Notes: generated by a model not told the origin, from the sequence alone. A stretch of 64,000 nt of DNA from DAHUYF01 sp035623985 (GCA_035623985.1 DASPSJ010000060.1:124001-188000); one strand, 5' to 3'. Counted from the stretch's first letter, positions 8,869 to 17,701 are shown. Made by a program: numbers and translations.

Positions 8869-9530
8869 GCGCGCGGCAAGACAGCCTTGCCGCCGGCGAG
8901 GTCGCCCTCGCGGTCCGCCCGCGCGCCGGCGTCAACCGCAGCTACAGCCGTTTCGTCGCCCTGGCCAAGCGCATCCTGCCGGGGGTGGCGGTGATCCTGC
9001 TAGGGCTGGTGGTGATCTGGCCGCGGCTCCAGGCCGAAATCGAGCGCGTGCATTTCCCGCTGCCACGGCTCGACCCGCGCGAGGCGCAGGATCTGCGCAT
9101 GGTCAATGTGCGCTACGCCGGCGTCGACCGGCAGAACCGGCCCTTCGTCATCACCGCCGAAGTGGCGCGCCAGACCCCCAATGTCGACGATCTCGTGGCG
9201 CTCGAAGGCCCCAGAAGCGATCTCACCTCCTCGAGCGGCGCCTGGTTCGAGCTCGACGGCTATACCGGCCTCTACCAGCCCAATGCGCAGCTCCTCGACC
9301 TCTTCGGCAACGTCCAGCTTTTCCAGGACAAGGGCAACGAGTTCCACACCGACAGCGCCCATATCGACATGGGCAACGGCAGCGCCGCCGGCGACGACCC
9401 GGTCGCGGGCCAGGGCCCCTTCGGCTACGTCACCGGCCAGGGCTTCCGCATCCGCGACCACGGCGACGTCATCATCTTCACCGGCCACGCCCATCTCACG
9501 CTGCTGGCGCATGAGAAGGAAGCGCCGTGA
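8865..9530 (+). CDS. lptC: LPS export protein LptC
   Basis: Bitopic inner-membrane protein that passes LPS from LptBFG to LptA. GTG start overlapping the kdsD stop. One transmembrane segment lies at about residues 35-55 (ILPGVAVILLGLVVIW) and the rest is a beta-rich periplasmic domain (YAGVDRQNRPFVITAEVARQ). The length of 221 residues is normal for alphaproteobacteria. Order kdsD-lptC-lptA-lptB confirms the call. Confidence 0.9.
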   Translation: MSARQDSLAAGEVALAVRPRAGVNRSYSRFVALAKRILPGVAVILLGLVVIWPRLQAEIERVHFPLPRLDPREAQDLRMVNVRYAGVDRQNRPFVITAEVARQTPNVDDLVALEGPRSDLTSSSGAWFELDGYTGLYQPNAQLLDLFGNVQLFQDKGNEFHTDSAHIDMGNGSAAGDDPVAGQGPFGYVTGQGFRIRDHGDVIIFTGHAHLTLLAHEKEAP

Positions 9531-10675
9531 GAGGCGCCGCGGCGCTGGCGCTGGCATTGGCATTGGCGCTGGGATCGCTGCCGCCGCCGGCGGCAAGGGC
9601 GCAGACCACCGCCCTCGGCCTCAGCGCCCAGGACAACGACAAGCCGATCGACATCGAGGCCGATGACGGCATCGAGTGGCAGCAGAACAATCGCGTCTAT
9701 ATCGCGCGCGGCGACGCCCGCGCGACGCGCGGCCAGACCACCCTCTTCGCCGACACGATGATGGCGTTCTATCGCCCGATCTGCAGCCCCGAGGCAATTG
9801 CCGCGGCGGCCAAGCGCGAGGCGGCGCAAGCCGCCGAGGCCCAGCGTCCGGCGGCGACGCCGACGGCGGCGGGGAAGAAGACCGCGGCGGCGCCGGCACA
9901 GGCCGCGCCGGCGAACAAGCCGGCCGCCGAGCGCAATTGCCCCGATCCCGCCGCGCCGGCGCCGACCCGGACCGCCGCCGCGGGCGAGGCCAAGCCCGGC
10001 GCCGCCGATCCCGCCGGCGGCGCCACCGAGATCTATCGCATGGAAGCCGAGGGCAACGTGCGCATCGCCACCGAGACACAGACCATCTATGGCGATCACG
10101 CCGTCTACGACGTGGACCAGTCGCTGCTGGTCGTCACCGGCAAGCATCTCAAGCTCGAGACGCCGCGCGACACGGTGACGGCGCGCGACGATCTCGAATG
10201 GTACGACGACAAGCAGCTCGCGGTGGCGCGCGGCAATGCGGTGGCGACCCGAGAAGGCAAGCGGCTTGCGGGCGACGTGCTGACCGCGGCGGTGGAGAAG
10301 GACGAGAAGGGCTCCTCGCACATCAGCCGCATCGATGCGCAGGGCAACGTCCTGGTATCCTCGCTCGAGCAGATCGCCCGCGGCGACAGCGGCGTCTACA
10401 ACGTCGATACCGGCATCGCCACGCTCGCCGGGCGCGTAAGCCTCACCAAGGGCGACAACGAGCTGCGCGGGCAATACGGCGTGGTCGACCTCAACCGCAA
10501 CGTCAACCGGCTGCTGAGCGCGCCGCCCTCGGCCCAGCTCACCCAAGGCGCCGCCCCGCGCGTCGCCGGCATCCTGATGCCGCGGGCAAAGCCGGCGCCG
10601 TCCGACGCGGCGAAGCAAGGCGCGGCCGCCACGCCGCAATCCGCCGCGACGGCGGGCGAGAAGACGGCGCAATGA
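9527..10675 (+). CDS. lptA: LPS transport periplasmic protein LptA (OstA-like), with low-complexity insert
   Basis: Periplasmic beta-jellyroll bridge carrying LPS across the envelope. GTG start overlapping lptC; signal peptide at about residues 1-25. OstA-type strands begin at PIDIEADDGIEW and resume at EAEGNVRIATETQTIYGD. At 382 residues it is well over the roughly 180-250 usual for the family. Residues about 84-166 are an Ala/Pro/Lys-rich linker between strands, with few hydrophobic residues and one cysteine, and the C-terminus is also Ala-rich. Confidence 0.88.
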   Translation: MRGAAALALALALALGSLPPPAARAQTTALGLSAQDNDKPIDIEADDGIEWQQNNRVYIARGDARATRGQTTLFADTMMAFYRPICSPEAIAAAAKREAAQAAEAQRPAATPTAAGKKTAAAPAQAAPANKPAAERNCPDPAAPAPTRTAAAGEAKPGAADPAGGATEIYRMEAEGNVRIATETQTIYGDHAVYDVDQSLLVVTGKHLKLETPRDTVTARDDLEWYDDKQLAVARGNAVATREGKRLAGDVLTAAVEKDEKGSSHISRIDAQGNVLVSSLEQIARGDSGVYNVDTGIATLAGRVSLTKGDNELRGQYGVVDLNRNVNRLLSAPPSAQLTQGAAPRVAGILMPRAKPAPSDAAKQGAAATPQSAATAGEKTAQ

Positions 10676-11457
10676 TGCCCGACGCGCCGCCGCCGGACGC
10701 AGCGCCCTGGACCGGACCGCGTCTGGTCGCCGACAACCGCGGGCTCATCGCGCACAATCTCGGCAAGAGCTTCAAGAAGCGGCCGGTGCTGCGCAACGTC
10801 AACGTCTCGGTGCAGCGCGGCGAGGCGGTCGGCCTGCTGGGGCCGAACGGCGCCGGCAAGACCACCTGCTTCTACATCATCACCGGCCTCATCGCGCCGG
10901 ATTTCGGCACCATCGCGCTCGACGGCCACGACATCACGGACCTGCCGATGTACCGCCGCGCGCGGCTCGGCATCGGCTATCTGCCGCAGGAGGCGTCGAT
11001 CTTCCGCGGCCTCACGGTCGAGCAGAACATCCGCGCCGTGCTCGAGGTCAACGAGCCCGTGCGCGAGACGCGCGAGGCCACCATCGACGAATTGCTGGCG
11101 GAATTCTCGATCTCCCATCTGCGCCGCGCGCCGGCGATGGCGCTGTCGGGCGGCGAGCGCCGCCGCGTCGAGATCGCCCGCGCCCTCGCCACCCAGCCGC
11201 ATTTCATGCTGCTCGACGAGCCGCTGGCCGGCATCGACCCGATCGCGGTGGGCGAGATCCGCAAGCTGGTGGCGCATCTGAAGGACCGCGGCATCGGCGT
11301 GCTCATCACCGACCACAATGTGCGCGAGGCGCTGGAAATCGTCGACCGCGCCTACGTGCTGCACGAGGGCCAGGTGCTGATGGAGGGCGTGCCGAGCGAG
11401 ATCGTCGCCGACGAGGACGTCCGGCGCGTCTATCTCGGCGACATGTTCAGCCGCTGA
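10672..11457 (+). CDS. lptB: LPS export ABC transporter ATPase LptB
   Basis: Cytoplasmic ATPase that powers LPS extraction by LptFG. Starts at 10672 (ATGA overlap with lptA) or at the adjacent ATG at 10675. Walker A GPNGAGKTT, Q-loop YLPQEASIF, signature LSGGERRRVEIARAL, Walker B MLLDEPLAGIDP, and switch His in ITDHNV. About 20 residues precede the usual family start. rpoN would normally follow directly; here it lies 6.6 kb away. Confidence 0.95.
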   Translation: MMPDAPPPDAAPWTGPRLVADNRGLIAHNLGKSFKKRPVLRNVNVSVQRGEAVGLLGPNGAGKTTCFYIITGLIAPDFGTIALDGHDITDLPMYRRARLGIGYLPQEASIFRGLTVEQNIRAVLEVNEPVRETREATIDELLAEFSISHLRRAPAMALSGGERRRVEIARALATQPHFMLLDEPLAGIDPIAVGEIRKLVAHLKDRGIGVLITDHNVREALEIVDRAYVLHEGQVLMEGVPSEIVADEDVRRVYLGDMFSR

Positions 11458-11481
11458 AGAGTTCGTTGCGGGGGGCCTGGG

Positions 11482-11506
11482 AAGCGGCGGCGCGAAGCCG
11501 CCGCTT
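11482..11506 (+). terminator. Terminator-like hairpin after lptB
   Basis: Perfect 10-bp stem (11482-11491 with 11497-11506) around a five-base loop, between the convergent ends of lptB and the minus-strand PLP gene. It could serve both strands; T-tracts are short. Confidence 0.6.
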
Positions 11507-11600
11507 TCGCGTCGGGGCGCCGCCGCAGGGGCGCCCGGCGCGAGGCAGCAAACGCCCGCGCCGTGCGGCTCTCGCGCTTGCCGCGCAATCGCCGCCGCCG

Positions 11601-13220
11601 CTACGCCGCTGCTTCCTTCGCCGGCGCAAAGGCGCGGGCGACCGCGTCGAAATGACGGAGCAACAGGGCGAGCTTCTCCAGGATGAGGCGGATCTGGTCG
11701 AACTCGCGCTCGAGCGCGGCGAAGGACGCGGCTTCGCCCGCCGCCGACCAGGTCTCCGAGACGATGCGCGCGCCGGCGCCGATGCGCAGCGCCGCGGCGG
11801 CGGCGGCCGACGGCAAGGTCAGCGCCACCGGCTGGCCGATATGGCAAAGCTGGGCCGCGACGCGGCGCTGATGCGCCGTCGATCCCGCCGGCAGCAGTCC
11901 GGAGACGTCGGCGTTGAGCGCGCGATAGAGGCTGATGCAATCGGCATGGCCGAGGACGCGGCCGGCGCGCCGCACCAGGAACGGGAAGATGGTGCGGACC
12001 GCCATCTCGCCGTCGATGGCGGCGTCCTCCTCGGCGCCCGGCCGCCGGCATTCCGGCAGCAGCTCCAGCGCCTCCTCGCCGGCGATGAGGCCGGGGACGA
12101 CGGCGGCGAAGCGGGCGAGCGCGGTCCGGCGGAAACTTTCCGGCACGGCGAAATAGTCGCGCATCTCCGCCAGCGCCGCGGTCCAGCGCAGGAGCTGGCC
12201 GAGATTGGCGCGCTCGGCGAGGCCGTCGCGCAGGCCGCTCCAGGCGCGCGGCCAGTCGCTGCGGCTGGTGTAATCGGCAAGCCCCGCCGGCAGGGACGAC
12301 AGCGCGCCGAGGCGGCGGGCGAGCGCGGCGGGCACCAGCAGCGCGCCGCTGAAGGGCGGGCCGGTGAAGAACTTGGAGCCGGTGATCATCGCCATGTCGC
12401 CTTGGGCGAGATGGGCGGCAAGCCGGTTGCGGCTGAGGCGGAGCTGGCAGGCGTCGATGGCGATCTGCACGCGATCGCCGTGGCGGCGGCGGATCTCGGC
12501 GAGGCAGGCGTGGCTGGGGCTGCGCGCGCCGAGCTTGGAATGATCCATGACATGGAGCAGCACGCCGCTGCCGGCGGCGACGGCCTGGTCGACGGCGGCG
12601 AGCACGGCGCCATCGGTCTCGGCCGGCGGTCGCGCGCGGCCCGCCTCGCGCAGCCGAACGCCGAGGCTGGCCACGCCCTCGGCCAACCCGGCGACGGGGC
12701 TGCCTTTCTCGACGGCGGCGCCTTGGGCGGTGAGCGTGCTGAAATGCCGGCCGCTGCTGGCATGGGCGACGCCGCTGCCGGTCTCGTCGGCGGCGGCGAC
12801 GAGGCTCGTCATCGGCGTTCCGAGCCGGGCGCGCGCGAGGAAGAGGGCGTAAAGCGCGCTGTCGGTGCCCGAGGGGGAGAAGACGACCTCGGTGCCGCTG
12901 CCGGCAAGGCCGAGGAGATCGAGCAGGCCGGCGCGCAGCGCCTCGACCCGCGCCTCGACCGCCGGCTCGAGCCCGTCGCGAAGCGCCTCGCGCACCAGAT
13001 CTTCATGCGCCGCCTCGGCCGCCCGAAAGGCGCGCTCGGAGATCGAGGTCGCGGTCGAGGAGGCGAAGGTGAAGGCCTCCGGCCGCGGAAAGGGCCGGCA
13101 GCCATAGCCGTTGAGCAGGCTTGCGGGATCGAGCCGCAGGCGCGTGTCGCCGCCGGCGGCGAGCAGGGAGGCAAGCGGCGCGAAAAGCTCGCCGAGGCGG
13201 GCGAAGGCGATGGCGCTCAT
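11601..13220 (-). CDS. PLP-dependent fold-type I enzyme (aminotransferase class V-like), unknown substrate
   Basis: Third gene of a minus-strand operon. The 539-residue protein has class V/cysteine-desulfurase-like PLP motifs: SPSGTDSALYAL for phosphate binding, IDACQLR with the Asp that contacts the pyridine nitrogen, and ITGSKFFTGPP, whose Lys should form the Schiff base. The N-terminal 75 residues and long C-terminal domain are not typical of SufS/IscS, so desulfurase activity should not be assumed. The ATG overlaps the decarboxylase stop by four bases, so the two are co-translated. No function is known to me. Confidence 0.7.
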   Translation of the reverse strand: MSAIAFARLGELFAPLASLLAAGGDTRLRLDPASLLNGYGCRPFPRPEAFTFASSTATSISERAFRAAEAAHEDLVREALRDGLEPAVEARVEALRAGLLDLLGLAGSGTEVVFSPSGTDSALYALFLARARLGTPMTSLVAAADETGSGVAHASSGRHFSTLTAQGAAVEKGSPVAGLAEGVASLGVRLREAGRARPPAETDGAVLAAVDQAVAAGSGVLLHVMDHSKLGARSPSHACLAEIRRRHGDRVQIAIDACQLRLSRNRLAAHLAQGDMAMITGSKFFTGPPFSGALLVPAALARRLGALSSLPAGLADYTSRSDWPRAWSGLRDGLAERANLGQLLRWTAALAEMRDYFAVPESFRRTALARFAAVVPGLIAGEEALELLPECRRPGAEEDAAIDGEMAVRTIFPFLVRRAGRVLGHADCISLYRALNADVSGLLPAGSTAHQRRVAAQLCHIGQPVALTLPSAAAAAALRIGAGARIVSETWSAAGEAASFAALEREFDQIRLILEKLALLLRHFDAVARAFAPAKEAAA

Positions 13221-14728
13221 CGGCCGGTCGCGAGCGGCAGCAGCGCGGCGGCGGGCGCGGCCTCGGCGGCGAGCAGCTCCGGCCCGAGCCGGCGCACCGC
13301 GCTCACCAGGATGGCGAGATCCTCGGTGGTGGTGCGATGGTTGGTGAGCGCGACGCGAATGGCGGTACGGCCGCGGATGCGGGTGGTCGACGGCGCGGCG
13401 ATGCCGCGCATTTGCAGCTCCGCGACGATCGCCCGATTGAGGCGAGCAAGCTCGGCCTCGCCGAGCCCCGGCGCCACGAAGCGGAAGCAGACGATGTTGA
13501 GGCCGACCGGCGCCAGCAGCTCGAGATCGGCGTGGGACTCGACGGCGCGGCCCAGAAGCCGGGCCTGGCGGCAATTGCGCGCGATCGCCTCGGCGAGCCG
13601 GTCGATGCCATGCGCCTTGATCGTGAACCACACTTTGAGCGCGCGGAAGCCGCGCGATAGCTCCGGCCCATATTCGCAGAACCAGGGCTCGCCGCCGGCA
13701 AGCCCGCGCTCGGCCGGCGCGAGATAGTCGGGACGGCTGGCGAAGGTGGCGCGGTGCGCCGCCTCGTCCTTCACCAGCACGCAGCCGGCGTCATAGGGCA
13801 CGTGCAGCCACTTGTGGAAATCGAAGGCGACGGAGTGAGCCTCGGCGATGGCGGCGAGCGGCGCGGCGAAGTCCGGCGTCAGCGCCGCGAGCCCGCCGAA
13901 GGCGGCGTCGACATGGAGCCACAGCCCCTCGGCGCGGCAGAACGCGGCGAGCGGCGCGAGATCGTCGATGGCGCCGGTGTTGACCGTGCCGGCGGAAGCC
14001 ACCACCACCGCCGGCAGGCAGCCCCGCGCGCGGTCGGCGGCGACCATCTCGGCGAGCAGCGGCAGCGACAGGCGGAAATCCGCGTCGACCGGCACCTGGC
14101 GCAGCGCCTCGCGGCCGAAACCCAGGAGCTCGAACGCCTTGGCGACGGCGCCATGCGCCTCGCTCGAGGCGTAGCCGAGCATCGGGCGCGGAGCGGCGGC
14201 CAGGCCGCGGCGGCGGACATCGATCTCGCCGCGCGCGGTGCGCGCAACCGCCAGCGCGATCACCGTGCCCATCGAGGTGCCGCTGGTGAGCAGCCCGCTC
14301 GCGCCGGCCGGAAAGCCGAAGATCTCCTTGCACCATCGGAGGATCTGGCGCTCGACATAGACCGCGACGTGGTCGCGGCCGCCGAGGTTGCAGTTCATCA
14401 GCCCCGCCAGCATCTCGCCCAGCGCGCCGGCGGGATTGCCGCTGCCGTGCACCCAGCCGAAGAAGCGCGGATGGAGGTTGCCGGTGCCGTAAGGCAGCAT
14501 GTCCTCGGCAAAGCGCGCGAGCAGCGCCTCGAGCGCTTCGGGCGCGCGCGGCAGCGGGGCTTCGAGCCGCGCCTTCACCGCATCGGGGGTGGGGCGCCAG
14601 ACCGGCGCCTCGCGGATGTCGCGGAGATGGTCGACCGCCTGCTCGACCGCGTCGTGGAAAACGCGCTTCAGCGCCTCCCAATCGGCGGGATCGAGGCTGT
14701 CGTCGCCGGCGGCCGGCCTGCGCCTCAT
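13217..14728 (-). CDS. PLP-dependent group II amino-acid decarboxylase
   Basis: Relative of aromatic-amino-acid and glutamate decarboxylases, about 503 residues. It shows NCNLGGRDHVAVYVE, GLLTSGTSMGT for cofactor binding, LHVDAAFGG for the pyridine-contacting Asp, and FDFHKWLHVPYDAG with the catalytic Lys. The start ATG at 14728 overlaps the ATP-grasp stop, and its own stop overlaps the next gene; both junctions are ATGA. It probably decarboxylates an amino acid to an amine, but the substrate cannot be told from motifs. The flanking ATP-grasp ligase suggests the amine, or the parent amino acid, is then joined to a carboxylate. Confidence 0.8.
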   Translation of the reverse strand: MRRRPAAGDDSLDPADWEALKRVFHDAVEQAVDHLRDIREAPVWRPTPDAVKARLEAPLPRAPEALEALLARFAEDMLPYGTGNLHPRFFGWVHGSGNPAGALGEMLAGLMNCNLGGRDHVAVYVERQILRWCKEIFGFPAGASGLLTSGTSMGTVIALAVARTARGEIDVRRRGLAAAPRPMLGYASSEAHGAVAKAFELLGFGREALRQVPVDADFRLSLPLLAEMVAADRARGCLPAVVVASAGTVNTGAIDDLAPLAAFCRAEGLWLHVDAAFGGLAALTPDFAAPLAAIAEAHSVAFDFHKWLHVPYDAGCVLVKDEAAHRATFASRPDYLAPAERGLAGGEPWFCEYGPELSRGFRALKVWFTIKAHGIDRLAEAIARNCRQARLLGRAVESHADLELLAPVGLNIVCFRFVAPGLGEAELARLNRAIVAELQMRGIAAPSTTRIRGRTAIRVALTNHRTTTEDLAILVSAVRRLGPELLAAEAAPAAALLPLATGR

Positions 14729-15951
14729 GCCGGCGCGGCCTTGCGGCGCAGCAGCGCGCAAAAGGCGTCGAACACCTTGCGCATCTGCGGGCGCTTGTAG
14801 GGGAAGATCTCGGGGCTATCCATGGCGTGGACGATCATGGCGATGTCCGCCTCGAAGACGAGGAGCCGCCCGTCCCGCGTCTCGGCGCAATCGATGCCGA
14901 AATAATCGAGACCGACGCGGCCGGCGACGGCGGCGAGCGCGTCGGCGTGGCGGCGGGCGAAGCCGGTCTCGAAGCCGGCCATGAACGCCGCTTCCTCCTC
15001 GCGCTTTGCCGCGCTCGCCCGCATGTTGGCGTTGAGGTAATAGATCATCCACTGGTCGGCGATCGCCAGGTGGCAGGCATGGGCGGCGCCGTCGATGAAG
15101 ACGATGCGGAACTTGCGGAACTGCCCGTCGGCGCCGCTGTAATCGATGAAGCGCGAGAGATAGAACTCCGTCTCGGCGCGCTCGACGAGGTATGCGGCGA
15201 GCGCGGCGGCATCGTCGAGCTTCCTCAGCCCGTGGCCGGCATGCGAGCCGACGGGACGGACGATCAGCGGAAAGGCGCCGTCGGGCAGGAGATCGCCGAC
15301 CGCCACCGAGCCCGCGGCAAGGCGCTGGAGGCTGATGCGGTCGGCCCGCAGCGTCATCGGCATGACGAGGCCGGGCGCGCCGTCGAGCAGCGCGAAGAGC
15401 CGCTCGCGCGAGAGCTGCAGCACGCGCTCGGGCCGGTTCAGCACCGGGCGCGGCCAGAAGGCGGCCAGCCGCTCGATCTCGGCGAGGATCGGCGCGTTGT
15501 CGTCGGATTCGCCGGCGGCGACGATGGCGACGTCGTGCTCGGGCAGCGGCTGCGGCAACGGCCGGCCGGGGACGATATAAAGCGTGTCGAGCGCCACGTC
15601 GGAGCCTTCGAGCAGGAATTCGAGCGGCGTGTTGGTGCCGAGGTCGCCGGGCGCGGCGAAGGCGAGCAGCCTGAGGCCTGGCCGGGCGGCGGCGCAGGGC
15701 GAGCGGTAGACGCGCTCGATCGCCAGCGCATCCGCCTGGCGCGCAAGGCCGTCCTCGCGGTTGCCGAAGAGCTGCTCGACCGTGGCGAGATCCATCAGCG
15801 CCGCGGCGTCCTCGCGCTGATAGATGTATTTGTTGACGAGCTCGCGCCAGATCGGCGTCAGATCCCGGCCGTCGAACATCATCTTCGACAACCTGGCGAC
15901 GCCGATCGGCGTCGCCCGCTTGTCCCCCTCCGCCGCCGCGCCGCCGTCCAT
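14725..15951 (-). CDS. ATP-grasp ligase with N-terminal helical domain, unknown product
   Basis: First gene of the operon, about 408 residues, ATG at 15951 behind a GGGAGG site. The N-terminal 60 residues are helical and TPR-like (GNREDGLARQADALAIERVY); the middle (GDLGTNTPLEFLLEGSDVAL, HDVAIVAAGESDDN) resembles a RimK/glutathione-synthase-like group of unknown role. The ATP-grasp core shows PLIVRPVGSHAGHGL and, near the end, DYFGIDCAETRDGRLLVFEA. ATP-grasp enzymes join a carboxylate to an amine or thiol through an acyl phosphate. Upstream lies about 490 bases without a gene. Confidence 0.75.
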   Translation of the reverse strand: MDGGAAAEGDKRATPIGVARLSKMMFDGRDLTPIWRELVNKYIYQREDAAALMDLATVEQLFGNREDGLARQADALAIERVYRSPCAAARPGLRLLAFAAPGDLGTNTPLEFLLEGSDVALDTLYIVPGRPLPQPLPEHDVAIVAAGESDDNAPILAEIERLAAFWPRPVLNRPERVLQLSRERLFALLDGAPGLVMPMTLRADRISLQRLAAGSVAVGDLLPDGAFPLIVRPVGSHAGHGLRKLDDAAALAAYLVERAETEFYLSRFIDYSGADGQFRKFRIVFIDGAAHACHLAIADQWMIYYLNANMRASAAKREEEAAFMAGFETGFARRHADALAAVAGRVGLDYFGIDCAETRDGRLLVFEADIAMIVHAMDSPEIFPYKRPQMRKVFDAFCALLRRKAAPA

Positions 15952-16438
15952 GAAACCCTGCGCCTCCCGCTTGCCGGCGGCGGCGCCTGGGCGCGCTCCG
16001 CTGCTCGGACAGGGATAGCGCTCTTTGGTTAAAAACCCTTGAATTTCCGGTGCTTCCAGCGCATGCGACGGTTGCGCGCAGGGCCGGGCGGGCGCGCCGA
16101 AGCGGTTTCCGCACAACCACTTAACCGGTGGAAGGTCAGTTTGACGACATTGGCGGGGCGTCCGGCAAAGCTACCGCGAGAAATGACGGTGATCGCTTAT
16201 CGCGCCTCTCCTTCTCGTCTTTACCTAAAATGGCGAAGCCCCGCCGCAAGGCGGGGCTTCTCTGGTAGTCTGGAACTCTCGGGCCGTGCGTTGAGCTTGA
16301 CTTCGCCCTATGCACGGCCTGCCCCGGGTGGGGTCTTAGACGCTGATCCCTTTCGGGAGAGCAGCACTCATTTATTAAGATGAGTCAAGGGAGGTGCTTT
16401 GTCAATGCTCCGAGTGCCAGGCCACTCAGCACGCAACT
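15952..16438. other. Intergenic region with clustered hairpins
   Basis: No credible gene. The base composition falls below that of the flanking operon. Several stem-loops lie in a row: the strong hairpin at 16235-16260, an 8-bp stem (16282-16289 with 16312-16319), and smaller ones to about 16412. This could be a structured RNA or debris at the edge of an insert. Confidence 0.4.
16235..16260 (-). terminator. Strong hairpin, probable terminator of the PemK-like gene
   Basis: Perfect 11-bp stem with a GCAA tetraloop. Read on the minus strand it lies about 180 bases past the toxin gene and is followed by a short T-rich stretch (ATTTTA). Confidence 0.55.
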
Positions 16439-16816
16439 TCACACTTTTTTAAGCTCGTCTGCGGGCAGCACTTCATACCGATAAATTCGCTTTCCTTCAG
16501 CGTCTTTACCGTATCGGAAGAAATCCAGTCGATGGAATCCTACCGCTACGATCATATCCCCCTTAACCCAGTTTGGCCCCTCGTCATAGGGCGGGGGCAG
16601 TGGCGGGACAAGGTTTTTAAGCTCATAATGATACGGCTGTGGGAATCGCGGCGGCTCCGTGCTAATCGGAACTACGGTGCAAAGTTTTGGACGAACCGAT
16701 ATCCGGGGACTTAACACGATCACTGGACGACGCTTGGTCATCTCTGGCTCCGTAAAGCCCATTCTAAAATCGCATAGCAACCGGGTGCCGATTAGGGGAT
16801 GTTCGGAAATGGACAT
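16439..16816 (-). CDS. PemK/MazF-like toxin, no antitoxin visible
   Basis: About 125 residues. GTRLLCDFRMGF, then KRRPVIVLSPR and CTVVPISTEPP, fit the PemK/MazF fold of type II toxins, usually mRNA endoribonucleases. Start ATG at 16816 has AAAAGG upstream; a GTG seven codons earlier is possible. Neither side carries an obvious antitoxin; the sequence upstream is a transposase remnant. GC is far below the genome average, which suggests transfer. It could be a solitary member recruited for another purpose. Confidence 0.7.
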   Translation of the reverse strand: MSISEHPLIGTRLLCDFRMGFTEPEMTKRRPVIVLSPRISVRPKLCTVVPISTEPPRFPQPYHYELKNLVPPLPPPYDEGPNWVKGDMIVAVGFHRLDFFRYGKDAEGKRIYRYEVLPADELKKV

Positions 16817-16877
16817 GCTCGACGGCCTTTTGTTCACACTTTCAATTTTCCAACACGCGCACCCTATTGGAAAGTCC

Positions 16878-17078
16878 CTAAAGCTTGCCGGCGACGCCCG
16901 CAGTCATTGCCAGCGCAACTCGCGTAGTCTGATCGATGCGAACGAAGTTGTAGTACATGAAATGGATGGTGACGGAATGCGCGTGGTTCTCGAATCTCTT
17001 TGAGAAGGCGTTGGTAAGCCGCGTGAACCGCCACATGCTCGTTCGCCTAGCCTGTCGCGATGTGGTTCGGATCGGGCG
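16878..17078 (-). pseudogene. Remnant of an IS1-like transposase C-terminus
   Basis: The minus-strand frame reads SMWRFTRLTNAFSK, then FENHAHSV, HFMYYNFVRI and AMTAGVAGKL. I recognise this as the C-terminal signature of IS1-type DDE transposases common in alphaproteobacteria (RRFTRLTNAFSKK ... FMYYNFVRIHQTLRVTPAMAAGV). Only about 60 residues remain; the catalytic core is missing, and several conserved residues are changed (for example RID instead of RIH). It is a dead IS fragment. I see no terminal inverted repeats. Confidence 0.7.
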
Positions 17079-17150
17079 CGCCGCCAATGACTTCCGACTT
17101 CGCGCCGACGCAGCGTGGCGAACTATAGCGGCCGCTCCCTGTTGCCGTGC

Positions 17151-17444
17151 CTATCGGGGGAAAGGATATTGTTGTTGCCGGTCGAAACCGCTCGGCCGGC
17201 ATAGGGCGATTGGTTGCCGTAACTGACTTATTTCCAGCACGATTTGGTTGCTTTCTGGGCTATTTACTGACGACGCTTTTTTGAAAGGCGCGCTGCTCCG
17301 GCGACACCGCCCTTTTCCCATTTCTACGGCAGCTTGGTCGCGGCGATCTTCTACAGCGTCCTCAACCTGACCCGTCGCGATATCCGCGATCAGCTTGCCG
17401 AGCTGGATAGGGTCTCTCGGTCGCTTGAGGCGCTTGGTTGCCAT
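17151..17444 (-). pseudogene. Small basic protein, probably frameshifted
   Basis: The first 40 residues (MATKRLKRPRDPIQLGKLI, then ADIATGQVEDAVED and AAVEMG) match a common family of short basic alphaproteobacterial proteins of unknown function that normally continue with a Gly/Lys/Ala-rich stretch and SPE(R/Q)R. Here the frame continues with unrelated sequence, while shifting one base at the GGGAAAAGGG run restores K-R-A-V-S-P-E-Q-R-A and a near stop. A frameshift at the A/G run is the simplest reading. It lies just upstream of the transposase remnant. Confidence 0.5.
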
Positions 17445-17479
17445 GCGCGGAGCAGGGGGAAGCGGCGCTCGCGCTCCGC

Positions 17480-17701
17480 CTAGTCGCTTTCATGGCCGAG
17501 CCGGCATTCGGGGCAATAATGAAACTGCCGCTCCGGCGCTTCGTCGGCCGGCGTGATCAACCAACCTTCCAGCATGAAGGCCATCGCCAAGATGTGCTCC
17601 CGGGACTCGCCTTCCACGTAGATTTCGCTTTCGCAGCTATCGCATCGAATCAGGCCGGCGATCATCCCCGCCTCCGCCCCGGGGCGGAGACCAAAGCCCA
17701 A
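17480..17701 (-). CDS. Small zinc-ribbon-like protein, unknown function
   Basis: Predicted 73 residues with two cysteine pairs, CDSC near residue 20 and CPEC near residue 63, as expected for a small treble-clef or zinc ribbon. The stretch between them (REHILAMAFMLEGWLITPAD) looks like a folded helix and strand. I do not recognise the family. It lies in the same lower-GC strip as the toxin and transposase remnant. Confidence 0.5.
   Translation of the reverse strand: MGFGLRPGAEAGMIAGLIRCDSCESEIYVEGESREHILAMAFMLEGWLITPADEAPERQFHYCPECRLGHESD

Noticed and set aside
16280..16320. Integron attC-like site (GTTGAGC)
   Set aside because: One GTTRRRY heptamer is present but no matching RYYYAAC core at the other end of a palindrome, and no integrase.
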